Below are positions 24,609 to 36,593 of a stretch of 64,000 nucleotides of DNA, piece after piece. The position numbers were made by a program, and so were the translations under genes. Below the pieces are notes generated by a model. It worked only from the letters and a program-made list of their open reading frames with translations, searched no databases and had not been told where the DNA came from. Source of the DNA: Candidatus Paceibacterota bacterium (lineage in GTDB: Bacteria; Actinomycetota; Actinomycetes; Nanopelagicales; Nanopelagicaceae); assembly GCA_035530615.1 (NCBI GenBank), contig DATKUL010000002.1:124001-188000 (forward strand), in the 5' to 3' direction. The number at the start of each line of letters is the position of its first letter. Positions within the stretch are counted from its first letter, which is position 1.

Positions 24609-25225
24609 TTCAAGACCTTAAATCCAGTGGCATTATGGCGATTGTTCGCACGTCAAGTTCCGATGAAGCTCGCGAGATTGCCCGTAGCCTCATTGCTTCC
24701 AAAGTTCTAGTCTTGGAGTTCACCACAACTTGTCCCAATGTTTTTGATCTTATTGAAGAGTTCTCTCATGAGACATCTATACATATTGGCGTGGGTACGG
24801 CAATGACGACCAGTGATGTGCTCAATGCCAAAAGAGCAGGGGCCCAATTTGTTGTCTCTCCCAATACGGACAGTGACGTGATAAAAATGACGAAATCCGC
24901 GGGATTGATATCAATGCCGGGAGTGGCCACCGCAACAGACGTTGCAATTGCGATAGGGGCCGGATGCGATGCCTTGAAACTCTTCCCGGCTTCGACATAT
25001 GGACCAGGGCATCTCAAAGCACTGCGAGACCCTTTTCCGAATCAGATATGGGTAGCTACGGGTGGAGTGAACAAGGAGAATGTGGCGTCTTGGTTTGGTG
25101 CTGGCGCAGATGCATTTGGTCTGGGTGGGCCATTAAGTGGTGGTGGCGTATCTGAGATCGGCAGTCGAGTTGATCTTTTCAGGGCAGAAATTGCTGATGT
25201 CAGATCGCATACGATTACCTCGTGA
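24605..25225 (+). CDS. dgoA: 2-dehydro-3-deoxy-6-phosphogalactonate/-gluconate aldolase (DgoA/Eda family)
   Basis: 206 residues from ATG 24605 (ATGA overlap). Class I aldolase barrel: IMAIVRT, catalytic Glu38 in VLEFTTTCP, GVGTAMTTSDV, SPNTDSDVI, MPGVATATDV, Schiff-base Lys125 in CDALKLFPASTYGP, and ATGGVNKENV. The Arg four residues after the Glu in Eda is Thr here, as in DgoA where it is Asn; several blocks read closer to DgoA than Eda. It cleaves the phosphorylated keto-deoxy acid to pyruvate and glyceraldehyde-3-phosphate, the last step of the DgoD-kinase-DgoA route encoded by this operon. Confidence 0.82.
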   Translation: MIQDLKSSGIMAIVRTSSSDEAREIARSLIASKVLVLEFTTTCPNVFDLIEEFSHETSIHIGVGTAMTTSDVLNAKRAGAQFVVSPNTDSDVIKMTKSAGLISMPGVATATDVAIAIGAGCDALKLFPASTYGPGHLKALRDPFPNQIWVATGGVNKENVASWFGAGADAFGLGGPLSGGGVSEIGSRVDLFRAEIADVRSHTITS

Positions 25226-26625
25226 GCACATACGCCTGCGCTCACGACCAAATCAATGCAGTACGAGATGGCAATAGTTCTTCACGTCAATTGGTTGAAG
25301 CAGCTCTAGATCGAATCGAGAGCATGGATTCCTCTGGCTACGAACTTAATTCTGTACTAGCTCTGGCGCCCCGAGCCCGAGAAAATGCAGAACAGATTGA
25401 TACCAACCTGCCGCTGGCAGGATTGCCGATAGTTATTAAGGACAATATTGAGGCGGTTAGTCTGCCTGGAACTGCTGGTTCTCTTGCCCTCACCAAGTAT
25501 CCGGTAGAACGAGACTCTCCCATCGTTTCTCGTCTACGTGCAGCAGGGGCAAATATCATTGGCGCCACCAATCTTTCTGAGTGGGCAAATATTCGTTCTA
25601 CTAAGTCAACAAGCGGATGGTCAGGTGTGGGTGGTCTGACCGCCAACCCATGGAAGCACATTCATAGCCCGGGCGGTTCTTCCTCCGGCTCGGGTGCCGC
25701 AATTTCTGCTGGTTTAGTTTCACTTGCAGTCGGCACCGAGACGGACGGATCTATCGTCTGTCCCGCGTCATTAAACGGTTGCGTTGGGATAAAACCAACT
25801 GTCGGATCGGTACCGCGCGGGGGAGTCATCCCCATCAGTTCGAGTCAAGATTCACCAGGCTCAATGGCGAGAACGGTCCAAGATTCTGCGTTGCTGCTAG
25901 AGGTAATGATGGGTAGATCGGGATTAGTGAATGCCACTTTAGACAGGAGATCGCTGAAAATTGGAGTCGTCAAATCCTGGTTAACGACTCATGAGGGAAC
26001 AGATGCACTCTTTGATGGAGTGCTCACTCAGCTGAGTAAATTCGGCCTAACTTTGGTTGACGTTGATCTCCCAGCTCCTGATGAGTCGATTGGTGAGGAT
26101 GAGGTTCACGTTCTGCTTCACGAACTGGTAGATGATCTTGCCTCATATTTTTCAATTCGCTGCGATTCGAAACTCTCATCCCTGGCAGATGTTGTTCGTT
26201 TTAACGCAGAGAACGCCGATACTGAGCTTCAATACTTTGCGCAGGAACTCTTTGAGCAAGCCCTCGAACTAGGTGGCCGTGGAATTGAGTATGCCGAAAA
26301 ACGTGCCAGGAATCTGGCCTGGGCAGAGAAGACTTTGGCATTGGGATTGGATGGCGTTGATGTCCTGATTGGCGCTACCTATTCACCGGCATGGGTGAGC
26401 ACGCTTGGCGAAGGTGATGACTTTTCTAAATCAAGTTGGATCACAACGGCGCCTGCCATTGCAGGAACACCGATCGGTTGTCTTCCGATGGGGTTCACTG
26501 ACGGACTCCCAGTTGGGATGGGAGTTGTTTCGCGCAGAGATGATGAGGCTCGATTGATTACGGCGATGGCGCAGATAGAGAACTCGCTAGCCCTGGGAAT
26601 ATTAGAACCGACTTTTATTAAGTAG
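25222..26625 (+). CDS. Amidase signature-family hydrolase
   Basis: 467 residues. The Ser-cisSer-Lys triad region is complete: Lys in PIVIKDNIE, the glycine/serine motif SPGGSSSGSGAAISAG, and GTETDGSIVCPASLNG with the nucleophilic Ser. It starts at GTG with a GTGA overlap to the aldolase gene, so it belongs to the aldonate operon. It is not GatA, since GatB/GatC are absent and the C-terminal part differs. It may release a carboxylate from a sugar amide or an N-acyl group to feed the pathway; this is inference. It ends convergent to the MFS gene. Confidence 0.85.
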   Translation: MSTYACAHDQINAVRDGNSSSRQLVEAALDRIESMDSSGYELNSVLALAPRARENAEQIDTNLPLAGLPIVIKDNIEAVSLPGTAGSLALTKYPVERDSPIVSRLRAAGANIIGATNLSEWANIRSTKSTSGWSGVGGLTANPWKHIHSPGGSSSGSGAAISAGLVSLAVGTETDGSIVCPASLNGCVGIKPTVGSVPRGGVIPISSSQDSPGSMARTVQDSALLLEVMMGRSGLVNATLDRRSLKIGVVKSWLTTHEGTDALFDGVLTQLSKFGLTLVDVDLPAPDESIGEDEVHVLLHELVDDLASYFSIRCDSKLSSLADVVRFNAENADTELQYFAQELFEQALELGGRGIEYAEKRARNLAWAEKTLALGLDGVDVLIGATYSPAWVSTLGEGDDFSKSSWITTAPAIAGTPIGCLPMGFTDGLPVGMGVVSRRDDEARLITAMAQIENSLALGILEPTFIK

Positions 26626-26660
26626 ATCTATTCCAAGAGCGCGAAAGGTCGATTCTTTGG

Positions 26661-28148
26661 TCAGTGGGCTGAAACAACCAGGTCTGCTTCAACGAGTGAT
26701 TCACGACCGATGCGGACTGTAAAGGCAAGAATCACTGCGCCTACAAGCAACAAAGTTGCTCCGACTCTGAATGATTCGGCGTAGCCATGTGTGAGTGCCC
26801 AGAACTGCGCCTGCTTGCCATTGCCTCCGTGGATCACAATGTAACTAGTTGTTGCAGTGGCTGCGATTGTGTTCAATAGCGCGGTACCTAGAGATGCACC
26901 GATCTGCTGGCTGGTGTTGAGCATTGCACTTCCCACGCCTGAGTCATGGCTCCCGATTCCATGCAGAGCGGTCGATGCCATTGGAATGAATACCAGTGCC
27001 ATACCCGTGCTCATGATGATGAGCGTCGGGAGCACATGAGTGAGGTAGGACGTTGCAGGCGTGATTCGCGACAGGAGGAGAAGTCCGATTGCGGCTTGAA
27101 CAAGACCCCATAACATCAAAGGGCGAGGACCTGTTTTTGGAAGCAACTTCGCCGCGAGACCTGCGAAGAGAATGATTCCCGTTGAGAATGGCAGGAATGC
27201 GAAGCCAGTGTGCAGTGGGGTGTATCCGAGAATCACTTGGAGATAGAGGCCAAGGAATAGGAACATTGAGAATAGGCCGGCGCTTACAAAGAGCGAACCG
27301 AGGTAGGAGCCTGCACGGTTTCGCTCAGAGAGGATTCGCATTGGTAGCAGTGGATTTTTCGCACGGCGCTCGATGGAGATGAAGACGGTAAGGAATACCG
27401 CTGCTAGACCAAAGAACAAGAAAGTGTGCCCATCTGTCCATCCGTCTTTTGCTGCCAGCGTGAAAGCGTAAACGAGAGAGAACAATCCCGCGGTCGCAGT
27501 GAGAACTCCGGGGGTATCATAGCTGCGATCACCGAGTGCTTTGGATTCTTTGATGAATGGTCGAGCCAAGAGCGCAGCAATGATCGCGATAGGGACGTTG
27601 ACGAAAAGGCACCAGCGCCAGTTGGCATATTCGGTGAGAGTTCCTCCGAGAATAAGGCCGATTGCTGCGCCACCGCCGGAGATAGCGCCGTATACACCAA
27701 AGGCTTTTGCGCGTTCTTTCGGAACGGTGAAGGTCACATTGAGAAGCGAGAGTGCAGCAGGAGATAGGAGTGCGGCAAATGCGCCTTGCAGACCTCGAGA
27801 TGCGAAGAGAAGTCCTTGTGTGGAGGCGATTCCACCCAGAGCAGATGCTCCAGCGAAACCTAGAAGGCCGACGATAAAGATCTTCTTGCGACCTACGTAG
27901 TCGGCGATTCGGCCACCTAGGAGAAGGAGAGAGCCGAAGGCAAGTGTGTAGGATGTGACAATCCACTGCTGATTTGCGTTAGTGATATGCAAAGAGATTT
28001 TTGCGCTAGGAATTGCGATGTTGACGATTGATGAGTCAAGAATGACCATTAATTGTGCAATGGCAATGACGAAAAGAGCTCTCCACCTCTTGGGATCAAG
28101 ACCTTCTTCTGTGCTTGTGGTACTTAGATCAACTGTTGTCTTTGACAC
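26661..28148 (-). CDS. MFS multidrug exporter, DHA2 family (EmrB/QacA type)
   Basis: 495 residues with about 14 hydrophobic segments. Motif D1 LDSSIVNIAIPS lies in segment 1, motif A GGRIADYVGRKK between segments 2 and 3, and motif C-like GAISGGGAAIGLILGG in segment 5, which together define drug/H+ antiporters with 14 segments. It starts at GTG 28148 with AGGAG 6 nt upstream. It follows the TetR gene by 34 bp on the same strand, so the pair is an autoregulated efflux operon. The substrate is unknown. Confidence 0.9.
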   Translation of the reverse strand: MSKTTVDLSTTSTEEGLDPKRWRALFVIAIAQLMVILDSSIVNIAIPSAKISLHITNANQQWIVTSYTLAFGSLLLLGGRIADYVGRKKIFIVGLLGFAGASALGGIASTQGLLFASRGLQGAFAALLSPAALSLLNVTFTVPKERAKAFGVYGAISGGGAAIGLILGGTLTEYANWRWCLFVNVPIAIIAALLARPFIKESKALGDRSYDTPGVLTATAGLFSLVYAFTLAAKDGWTDGHTFLFFGLAAVFLTVFISIERRAKNPLLPMRILSERNRAGSYLGSLFVSAGLFSMFLFLGLYLQVILGYTPLHTGFAFLPFSTGIILFAGLAAKLLPKTGPRPLMLWGLVQAAIGLLLLSRITPATSYLTHVLPTLIIMSTGMALVFIPMASTALHGIGSHDSGVGSAMLNTSQQIGASLGTALLNTIAATATTSYIVIHGGNGKQAQFWALTHGYAESFRVGATLLLVGAVILAFTVRIGRESLVEADLVVSAH

Positions 28149-28182
28149 GCATGTCTCCTCTTAGATGGCTGCTTACGACGGA

Positions 28183-28776
28183 TTATTTGTTGGTGTGCTT
28201 TATGACTGGGATAAGAACGTCATCGACGAAGTTCTCGACGAACTTGCGACTGACGCTCTGGTGAGACATAAAAACCCGGAAGCTGATCACTGCGGGAACT
28301 ATCTGCAATATAAGTTCACGCTTGGCATCTTTGGAAATTTCTCCTCGTGCAACGGCTCGATCGAACATGGCTGCGTGGGCTGCACTGGCGTAATCGGCAA
28401 GTGATTGAGTCAGTACGCTGGCAAGGTCGGTGTCTGTTCGGGCCATACACATCAGACCCGCGATCAACTGACCATCTGCACTCTTCATTGTTTTAACTTT
28501 TTCTGAAATCACCCCAATGAGGTCGCCCCGAAGAGATCCGGTATCGATAGCGGGGGCTTTGCAGAAGGCGTAGTGGTGAACTGAATCGGTAATGAGAGCT
28601 GCCTTGTTCTTCCAACGGCGATAAATAGTTGCCTTGCTTACCTGCGCACGAGTGGCTACCGACTCGATGGTGAGTTGCTCGTAGCCGACCTCTCGGAGGA
28701 GTTCAATTGCGGCTTTTTCAATTACGACATCTCGGGATGTGTCGCGAGGGCGGCCGATGCATTGGGCGATACTCAT
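28183..28776 (-). CDS. TetR-family transcriptional regulator
   Basis: 197 residues from ATG 28776, chosen for AGGAGG 5 nt upstream. The N-terminal HTH spans about residues 15-60: VIEKAAIELLREVGYEQLTIESVATRAQVSKATIYRRWKNK, the classic TetR recognition helix. The C-terminal domain is helical and ligand-binding. It is the first gene of an operon with the MFS exporter and probably represses it until a ligand binds. A near-perfect 20-bp palindrome lies 23 bp upstream of its start. Confidence 0.9.
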   Translation of the reverse strand: MSIAQCIGRPRDTSRDVVIEKAAIELLREVGYEQLTIESVATRAQVSKATIYRRWKNKAALITDSVHHYAFCKAPAIDTGSLRGDLIGVISEKVKTMKSADGQLIAGLMCMARTDTDLASVLTQSLADYASAAHAAMFDRAVARGEISKDAKRELILQIVPAVISFRVFMSHQSVSRKFVENFVDDVLIPVIKHTNK

Positions 28777-28799
28777 CTTGCCTCCTGTCGACTTCCGAA

Positions 28800-28819
28800 A
28801 CGATACCGTACCGTATCGT
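28800..28819. promoter_or_regulatory. Probable TetR operator, 20-bp near-perfect palindrome
   Basis: ACGATACCGTACCGTATCGT is palindromic at all but one base pair (positions 8 and 13). It lies directly upstream of the tetR-MFS operon and between it and the divergent toxin-antitoxin operon, the expected place for an autoregulatory TetR site. Confidence 0.7.
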
Positions 28820-28864
28820 AATTTCTGGGAGCAAATCAATCTTCCAAGGGGCCTTCGCGGTCTA

Positions 28865-28893
28865 TTGACTTTGATAGGATTTGTACGGACAAT
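28865..28893 (+). promoter_or_regulatory. Promoter of the toxin-antitoxin operon
   Basis: TTGACT (28865-28870) and GACAAT (28888-28893) are separated by 17 nt, 24 nt before the ATG. TTGT-ACGG-ACAA (28881-28892) overlaps the -10 box and could be the antitoxin's own operator. Confidence 0.5.
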
Positions 28894-28917
28894 GTACGTA
28901 GTGGAAGGAGGAATCCA

Positions 28918-29196
28918 ATGACAACCTCTGCAACGGAACGGTTTGAGATCCGCCTACCTGAGGAAGCTCTTCGCCAGATTCGCGAAGCCGCAAGTTTGGA
29001 GCGGACGAGCGCAAGCAAGTTTGCCCTTGATGCCGCGTTAGAAAGAGCTCAAGAAGTGATTGAAGCGCAGCGAACGTGGAGAGTTCCGGTGTCTTTCTTT
29101 GAGGAACTATTGAGCGCACTTGACGCGCCCCCAGTTTTCAACGAAGAACTAGCGAAGGCCCGGGCTGAAGCTGATGCTCTAATCGAACGTCGATAA
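28918..29196 (+). CDS. DUF1778-type antitoxin (TacA-like, ribbon-helix-helix)
   Basis: 92 residues. The N-terminal part ATERFEIRLPEEALRQIREAASLERTSASKFALDAAL is the ribbon-helix-helix DNA-binding domain of DUF1778 antitoxins. The C-terminal part (VSFFEELLSALDAPP...) is the toxin-neutralising tail. AGGAGG precedes the ATG. The GNAT toxin gene starts 6 nt downstream. It probably represses its own promoter together with the toxin. Confidence 0.88.
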   Translation: MTTSATERFEIRLPEEALRQIREAASLERTSASKFALDAALERAQEVIEAQRTWRVPVSFFEELLSALDAPPVFNEELAKARAEADALIERR

Positions 29197-29202
29197 CACC
29201 TG

Positions 29203-29706
29203 GTGAGCAGTCGAATTGTTCGAGAACAGTTGGCTAGCCATCACGAATTGGCTAAATTCGACTCTGGTGAACCAAAGATTGATTTATGGCTTCGTAGCCA
29301 CGCTTCAGCTGCCAGTGCGCGAGGCTACGGCCGTACTTATGTCTGGCACTTTGGCGATGGCGTTGTTGTTGCCTTTTATACCCTCACTGCGCACTCTTTT
29401 AGTCGAGATGAGCTTCCCAAGAAATTGGCAAGGGGTGAACAAGTCATCGTTCCCGCACTTCTCTTGGGTAAATTCGCCTTGGATGTTTCGTTACAAGGTC
29501 AGGGATTAAGCAGAATTCTAATTGCGGACGTTGTGACGGAAGCGGAGAAGGCATCCCAGATTGCTGCAGCGCGATACCTAATTGTCGACGCCTTGACCCC
29601 GGAGATGATGGGACTATACGAGAGGTTTGGCTTCCATAGATCCTCGCGACCGGTTGCTCACCCAAACCGACTTTTTGCCCGAATCGCGGACCTCGCAGTT
29701 CAGTAA
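29203..29706 (+). CDS. GNAT-family acetyltransferase toxin (TacT-like)
   Basis: 167 residues starting at GTG. Family features are FDSGEPKIDLWLRSHA, YVWHFGDGVVVAFYTLTAHS, the acetyl-CoA loop FALDVSLQGQGLSRILI (pattern Q-x-x-G-x-G/A), and LYERFGF with the probable catalytic Tyr. TacT-type toxins acetylate the amino group of charged tRNAs and block translation. It is paired with a DUF1778 antitoxin. No inactivating mutation is visible, so the pair is probably functional. Confidence 0.88.
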   Translation: MSSRIVREQLASHHELAKFDSGEPKIDLWLRSHASAASARGYGRTYVWHFGDGVVVAFYTLTAHSFSRDELPKKLARGEQVIVPALLLGKFALDVSLQGQGLSRILIADVVTEAEKASQIAAARYLIVDALTPEMMGLYERFGFHRSSRPVAHPNRLFARIADLAVQ

Positions 29707-29725
29707 AGAATTTGTTTCGCCAAAC

Positions 29726-29749
29726 AATCGTGGGCGATCGCCTACGATT
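29726..29749. repeat. 24-bp palindrome upstream of ilvD
   Basis: AATCGT-G-GGCGATCGCC-T-ACGATT: all positions are symmetrical except one G/T pair. It sits 5 nt before the ilvD ATG and overlaps the candidate -10 TACGAT (29743-29748). It could be an operator or a bidirectional transcript end after the toxin gene; there is no U-tract. Confidence 0.55.
29743..29748 (+). promoter_or_regulatory. Candidate -10 box for a leaderless ilvD transcript
   Basis: TACGAT ends 6 nt before the ATG at 29755 and there is no Shine-Dalgarno, the arrangement seen for leaderless actinobacterial mRNAs. No convincing -35 is seen. Confidence 0.4.
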
Positions 29750-29754
29750 ACCCA

Positions 29755-31428
29755 ATGAGCACAATGAAGCCCCGGTCTGGTCTGGTCACTGATGGAATGG
29801 AACGAGCACCCGCCCGCGGAATGTTGCGCGCGGTGGGCATGGGGGATGAGGATTGGGTCAAGCCGCAGATCGGCATTGTCTCGTCGTGGAACGAAATTAC
29901 CCCCTGCAATTTATCCCTGGACCGTTTAGCAAAAGCATCCCGCCAGGGAGTGATTGACGCCGGCGGATTTCCTCTTCAATTTGGAACCATATCTGTCTCA
30001 GATGGAATTTCCATGGGCCACGAAGGCATGCACTTCTCACTCGTATCGCGAGAAGTTATCGCCGACTCCGTCGAGACAGTCATGCAGGCCGAACGACTTG
30101 ATGGCATGGTGACTTTCGCCGGATGCGATAAATCGTTGCCAGGCATGATGATGGCTGCGGCGCGCATCGATGTCGCAAGCGTTTTTGTTTACGCAGGTTC
30201 GACATTGCCAGGACAAGTGGATGGCAAAGATGTCACGATTATTGATGCATTCGAAGCAGTCGGTGCATGCGCTCGCGGATTGATTTCCCAAGCCCAATTA
30301 GACAAGATCGAGCGTGCGATCTGTCCCGGTGAAGGTGCCTGTGGTGGCATGTACACCGCAAACACCATGGCAACCGTCGGCGAAGCAATTGGTCTTTCAC
30401 TTCCCGGGTCTGCCGCACCACCCGCAGTTGACCGTCGACGCGATGCATACTCAGTAAAGGCCGGCGCCGCCGTAGTTGAATTGATCCGGCAAGGAATTAC
30501 CACTCGCGACATTCTCACCAAGCCGGCTTTTGAGAACGCCATCACTGCTGTCATGGCATTGGGTGGTTCGACCAATGCGGTTCTGCACTTGCTGGCAATT
30601 GCGCACGAGGCCGAAGTGGATCTTGATCTCGAAGACTTCCATCGCATTGGTTCGCGTGTGCCGCTGCTTGGTGATCTCAAGCCATTTGGCCGCTTCGTCA
30701 TGAGTGACATGGATAAAGTCGGCGGAGTTCCGGTTGTTCTTAAAGCACTACTAGATGCTGGTTTATTGCATGGGGATGTTCTGACCGTGACAGGAAAGAC
30801 GATGGCCGAGAACTTGGCCGATATCGCGCCCCCTGATCCAGACGGAGAGATCCTTCGTGCAACGACAAATCCAATGTCCCTAGGTGGGGGAATCACAATT
30901 CTCCATGGTTCACTGGCACCAGATGGAGCAGTAACCAAAACTGCTGGCGTAGATGTCGATATTTTTGAAGGCCCCGCCCGCGTTTTCGAACGCGAACAAC
31001 AAGCAATGACTGCACTTGAAGACGGCTCCATTCAGGCTGGCGATGTGGTCGTGATCCGCTACGAAGGCCCTAAAGGCGGACCAGGGATGCGCGAGATGTT
31101 GATGATAACGGGCGCTATCAAGGGTGCAGGATTGGGCAAATCCGTATTGCTTCTCACCGACGGACGTTTCTCGGGTGGAACCACTGGACTTTGCGTGGGA
31201 CATGTTGCGCCAGAAGCTTCTCTGGGCGGTCCGATTGCATTTGTGCGAGAAGGTGATCGCATTCGCATCAACACCATCACTCGGACCCTTGACCTTCTTG
31301 TCGATGAAGAAGAATTGGCGAAGCGTCGTATCAATTTTTCACCGATGCCGCATAAGTACACACGTGGAGTGCTCTCGAAGTACTCGAAATTAGTGGGATC
31401 TGCCAGCAAAGGCGCTGTCTGCGACTAA
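29755..31428 (+). CDS. ilvD: Dihydroxy-acid dehydratase
   Basis: 557 residues, full length. It catalyses dehydration of 2,3-dihydroxy-isovalerate and -3-methylvalerate to the keto acids of valine and isoleucine, using an Fe-S cluster. Family motifs are [39 protein letters not shown] (cluster Cys with Mg-binding residues), [15 protein letters not shown], and the C-terminal [21 protein letters not shown]. It is probably leaderless, with its own promoter. It lies just upstream of the ilvBNC attenuator, so the whole branched-chain pathway is grouped here. Confidence 0.97.
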   Translation: MSTMKPRSGLVTDGMERAPARGMLRAVGMGDEDWVKPQIGIVSSWNEITPCNLSLDRLAKASRQGVIDAGGFPLQFGTISVSDGISMGHEGMHFSLVSREVIADSVETVMQAERLDGMVTFAGCDKSLPGMMMAAARIDVASVFVYAGSTLPGQVDGKDVTIIDAFEAVGACARGLISQAQLDKIERAICPGEGACGGMYTANTMATVGEAIGLSLPGSAAPPAVDRRRDAYSVKAGAAVVELIRQGITTRDILTKPAFENAITAVMALGGSTNAVLHLLAIAHEAEVDLDLEDFHRIGSRVPLLGDLKPFGRFVMSDMDKVGGVPVVLKALLDAGLLHGDVLTVTGKTMAENLADIAPPDPDGEILRATTNPMSLGGGITILHGSLAPDGAVTKTAGVDVDIFEGPARVFEREQQAMTALEDGSIQAGDVVVIRYEGPKGGPGMREMLMITGAIKGAGLGKSVLLLTDGRFSGGTTGLCVGHVAPEASLGGPIAFVREGDRIRINTITRTLDLLVDEEELAKRRINFSPMPHKYTRGVLSKYSKLVGSASKGAVCD

Positions 31429-31478
31429 AAAAAGTGTTTCAGGTCATGTCCATATGGTGAGATCACAATCTCAAAGGA

Positions 31479-31507
31479 TTGACGCTTGCGCATGCTCATT
31501 AGAGAAT
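31479..31507 (+). promoter_or_regulatory. Promoter of the ilvBNC-serA-leuB-ilvE-cimA operon
   Basis: TTGACG (31479-31484) and GAGAAT (31502-31507) are separated by 17 nt. Transcription would start at about 31514, which is the A of the leader-peptide ATG. Confidence 0.6.
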
Positions 31508-31513
31508 ATGCCA

Positions 31514-31552
31514 ATGAAGACATCAGTAGTGATTGAAAAGCGCGCGATCTAG
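31514..31552 (+). CDS. ilv attenuator leader peptide (12 aa, Val-Val-Ile rich)
   Basis: The open frame reads MKTSVVIEKRAI and stops. Four of its 12 codons are branched-chain amino acids: Val-Val-Ile in a row and a final Ile just before the stop. It begins about where transcription should start, so it would be translated as a leaderless message. A hairpin (31540-31570) includes its stop codon, and a terminator follows at 31573-31597, the classical layout of ribosome-mediated attenuation: starvation for Val or Ile stalls the ribosome and changes RNA folding. The competing antiterminator pairing is not obvious by eye. Confidence 0.7.
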   Translation: MKTSVVIEKRAI

Positions 31553-31570
31553 CACAATCAGATCCCGCGC
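31540..31570 (+). promoter_or_regulatory. Attenuator pause hairpin
   Basis: GCGCG-C-GATCT (31540-31550) pairs with AGATC-C-CGCGC (31560-31570), giving 10 pairs with one C/C mismatch around a 9-nt loop. Its left arm covers the last codons and stop of the leader peptide, so a translating ribosome would disrupt it. Confidence 0.65.
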
Positions 31571-31572
31571 TA

Positions 31573-31597
31573 CCCTCAGTTATCACTGAGGGTTTTT
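31573..31597 (+). terminator. Intrinsic terminator of the ilv attenuator
   Basis: CCCTCAG (31573-31579) and CTGAGGG (31586-31592) form a perfect 7-bp stem with a TTATCA loop, followed by five T residues. It lies 51 nt before the ilvB start and downstream of the leader peptide. Confidence 0.85.
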
Positions 31598-31648
31598 GCA
31601 TTATTAGGCGCAAATTTTTAATTACCAGAGACGGAAGGGAGTGGGCGA

Positions 31649-33387
31649 ATGAGCAAAGAGATGACTGGGGCGAGCAGTTTGGTGAAATCACTAGAGGCTG
31701 CAGGCGTGGACGTGATGTTCGGTATCCCCGGTGGCGCCATCCTTCCTGCCTACGATCCAATCTTCGACTCAAAGATCCGTCATATCTTGGTCCGTCACGA
31801 GCAGGGCGCGGGACATGCGGCCACCGGATACGCCCAAGCGACTGGTCGAGTCGGTACATGCATCGTGACTTCTGGCCCAGGTGCCACCAACTTGGTCACG
31901 CCTATCGCCGACGCTGCTATGGACTCAGTGCCACTCGTGGCAATCACAGGGCAGGTCCCATCGGCTGCCATTGGTACCGATGCCTTTCAAGAAGCTGACA
32001 TTCGCGGCATCACCATGCCGATCACTAAGCACAATTACCTGATCACCAATCCTGACGATATTCCACGCGCCATTGCAGAGGCTTTCCATATCGCGAGCAC
32101 GGGTCGTCCTGGTCCAGTTCTGGTTGATATCGCCAAGGACGCACTTCAGGCGATGACTCATTTCAAGTATCCAACGAAGTTGCAATTCGCCGGATACAAA
32201 CCGCAGATTGATCCCGATGATGAGGCAATTCGCGATGCAGCCGCTCTAATCGCGCAATCAGCCCGACCGGTTTTATTTGTCGGCGGGGGAGTCATCAAGT
32301 CCAACGCACATAAAGAGTTGATGCGGCTGGCTGAACTCACGGGTGCCCCAGTCGTGACCACCCTCATGGCGCGGGGTGCTTTTCCTGACAGTCACCATCT
32401 CCATCTTGGAATGCCAGGAATGCACGGCACTGTCGCTGCAGTCACCGCTTTGCAGAAAGCCGACCTCCTGATCACTCTTGGCGCTCGCTTTGACGATCGA
32501 GTCACTGGAAAACTCTCATCCTTTGCCGTGAATGCAAAGGTAATTCATGCAGATATCGATCCAGCCGAAATCGGCAAGAACCGATTTGCGGACGTTGCTG
32601 TCATCGGCGATCTTGCACACACGATCAAGGCTTTGATTCCCGCTCTACAAGGCGAGTTCAAGAAATCAAAACCAGATTTGACGCAATGGTGGAGATTCTT
32701 GAGTTCGCTACGTTCGACCTATCCGCTTGGCTACACCCATCCCGAGGATGGTTCTGTCTCACCCCAGTACGTGATTGAGCGAATCGGCGCAATCTCGGGT
32801 CCCGATTCAATTTACGTAGCCGGTGTTGGGCAGCATCAGATGTGGGCTTCTCAATTCGTTAAGTACGAAAAGCCGCGGACGTGGTTGAACTCTGGCGGGC
32901 TCGGAACCATGGGTTACGCAGTTCCGGCAGCTATGGGTGCGAAAGTTGGCATGCCGGACACAACGGTTTGGGCGATTGATGGTGATGGTTGTTTCCAGAT
33001 GACTAACCAAGAATTGGTGACCTGCGCACTCAACAACATTCCAATCAAGGTTGCGATCATCAACAACGAGAGTCTGGGCATGGTCCGTCAGTGGCAGACC
33101 ATGTTCTACGAAGGTCGCTACTCAAATACCTCACTGCACTCCAAGCGCATTCCTGACTTTGTGAAGTTGGCGGATGCGATGGGATGTGCGGGTCTTCGAT
33201 GCGAACGGACGGAAGACGTCGATGCAGTCATCAAGGAAGCGATGTCAATAAACGATCAACCCGTTGTTGTCGATTTCAGCGTATTTCGCGATGCAATGGT
33301 CTGGCCGATGGTTGCGGCCGGAACCTCTAATGATGAAATCATGATTGCTCGGGGCTTAGCTCCCGACTGGGATTCAGAGGAGTTGTG

Positions 33388-33388
<1 letters not shown>
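31649..33388 (+). CDS. ilvB: Acetolactate synthase large subunit
   Basis: 579 residues. ThDP-dependent condensation of pyruvate (or with 2-ketobutyrate) is the first common step of valine, leucine and isoleucine synthesis. Visible are [32 protein letters not shown] (catalytic Glu), [17 protein letters not shown], the ThDP/Mg motif [14 protein letters not shown]...[12 protein letters not shown], and the FAD region [15 protein letters not shown] precedes the ATG. The regulatory subunit gene follows with a one-base TGATG overlap. Expression is probably set by the upstream attenuator. Confidence 0.97.
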
Positions 33389-36591
<3,203 letters not shown>

Positions 36592-36593
36592 AA

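Noticed and set aside
29733-29742. GCGATCGC core as a HIP1-type repeat
   Set aside because: A single copy inside a larger palindrome; HIP1 is a cyanobacterial genome-wide repeat and no other copies stood out.
30189-31031. A long leftward ORF opposite ilvD
   Set aside because: It is the antisense shadow of ilvD; serine/arginine-rich low-complexity content typical of such shadows.
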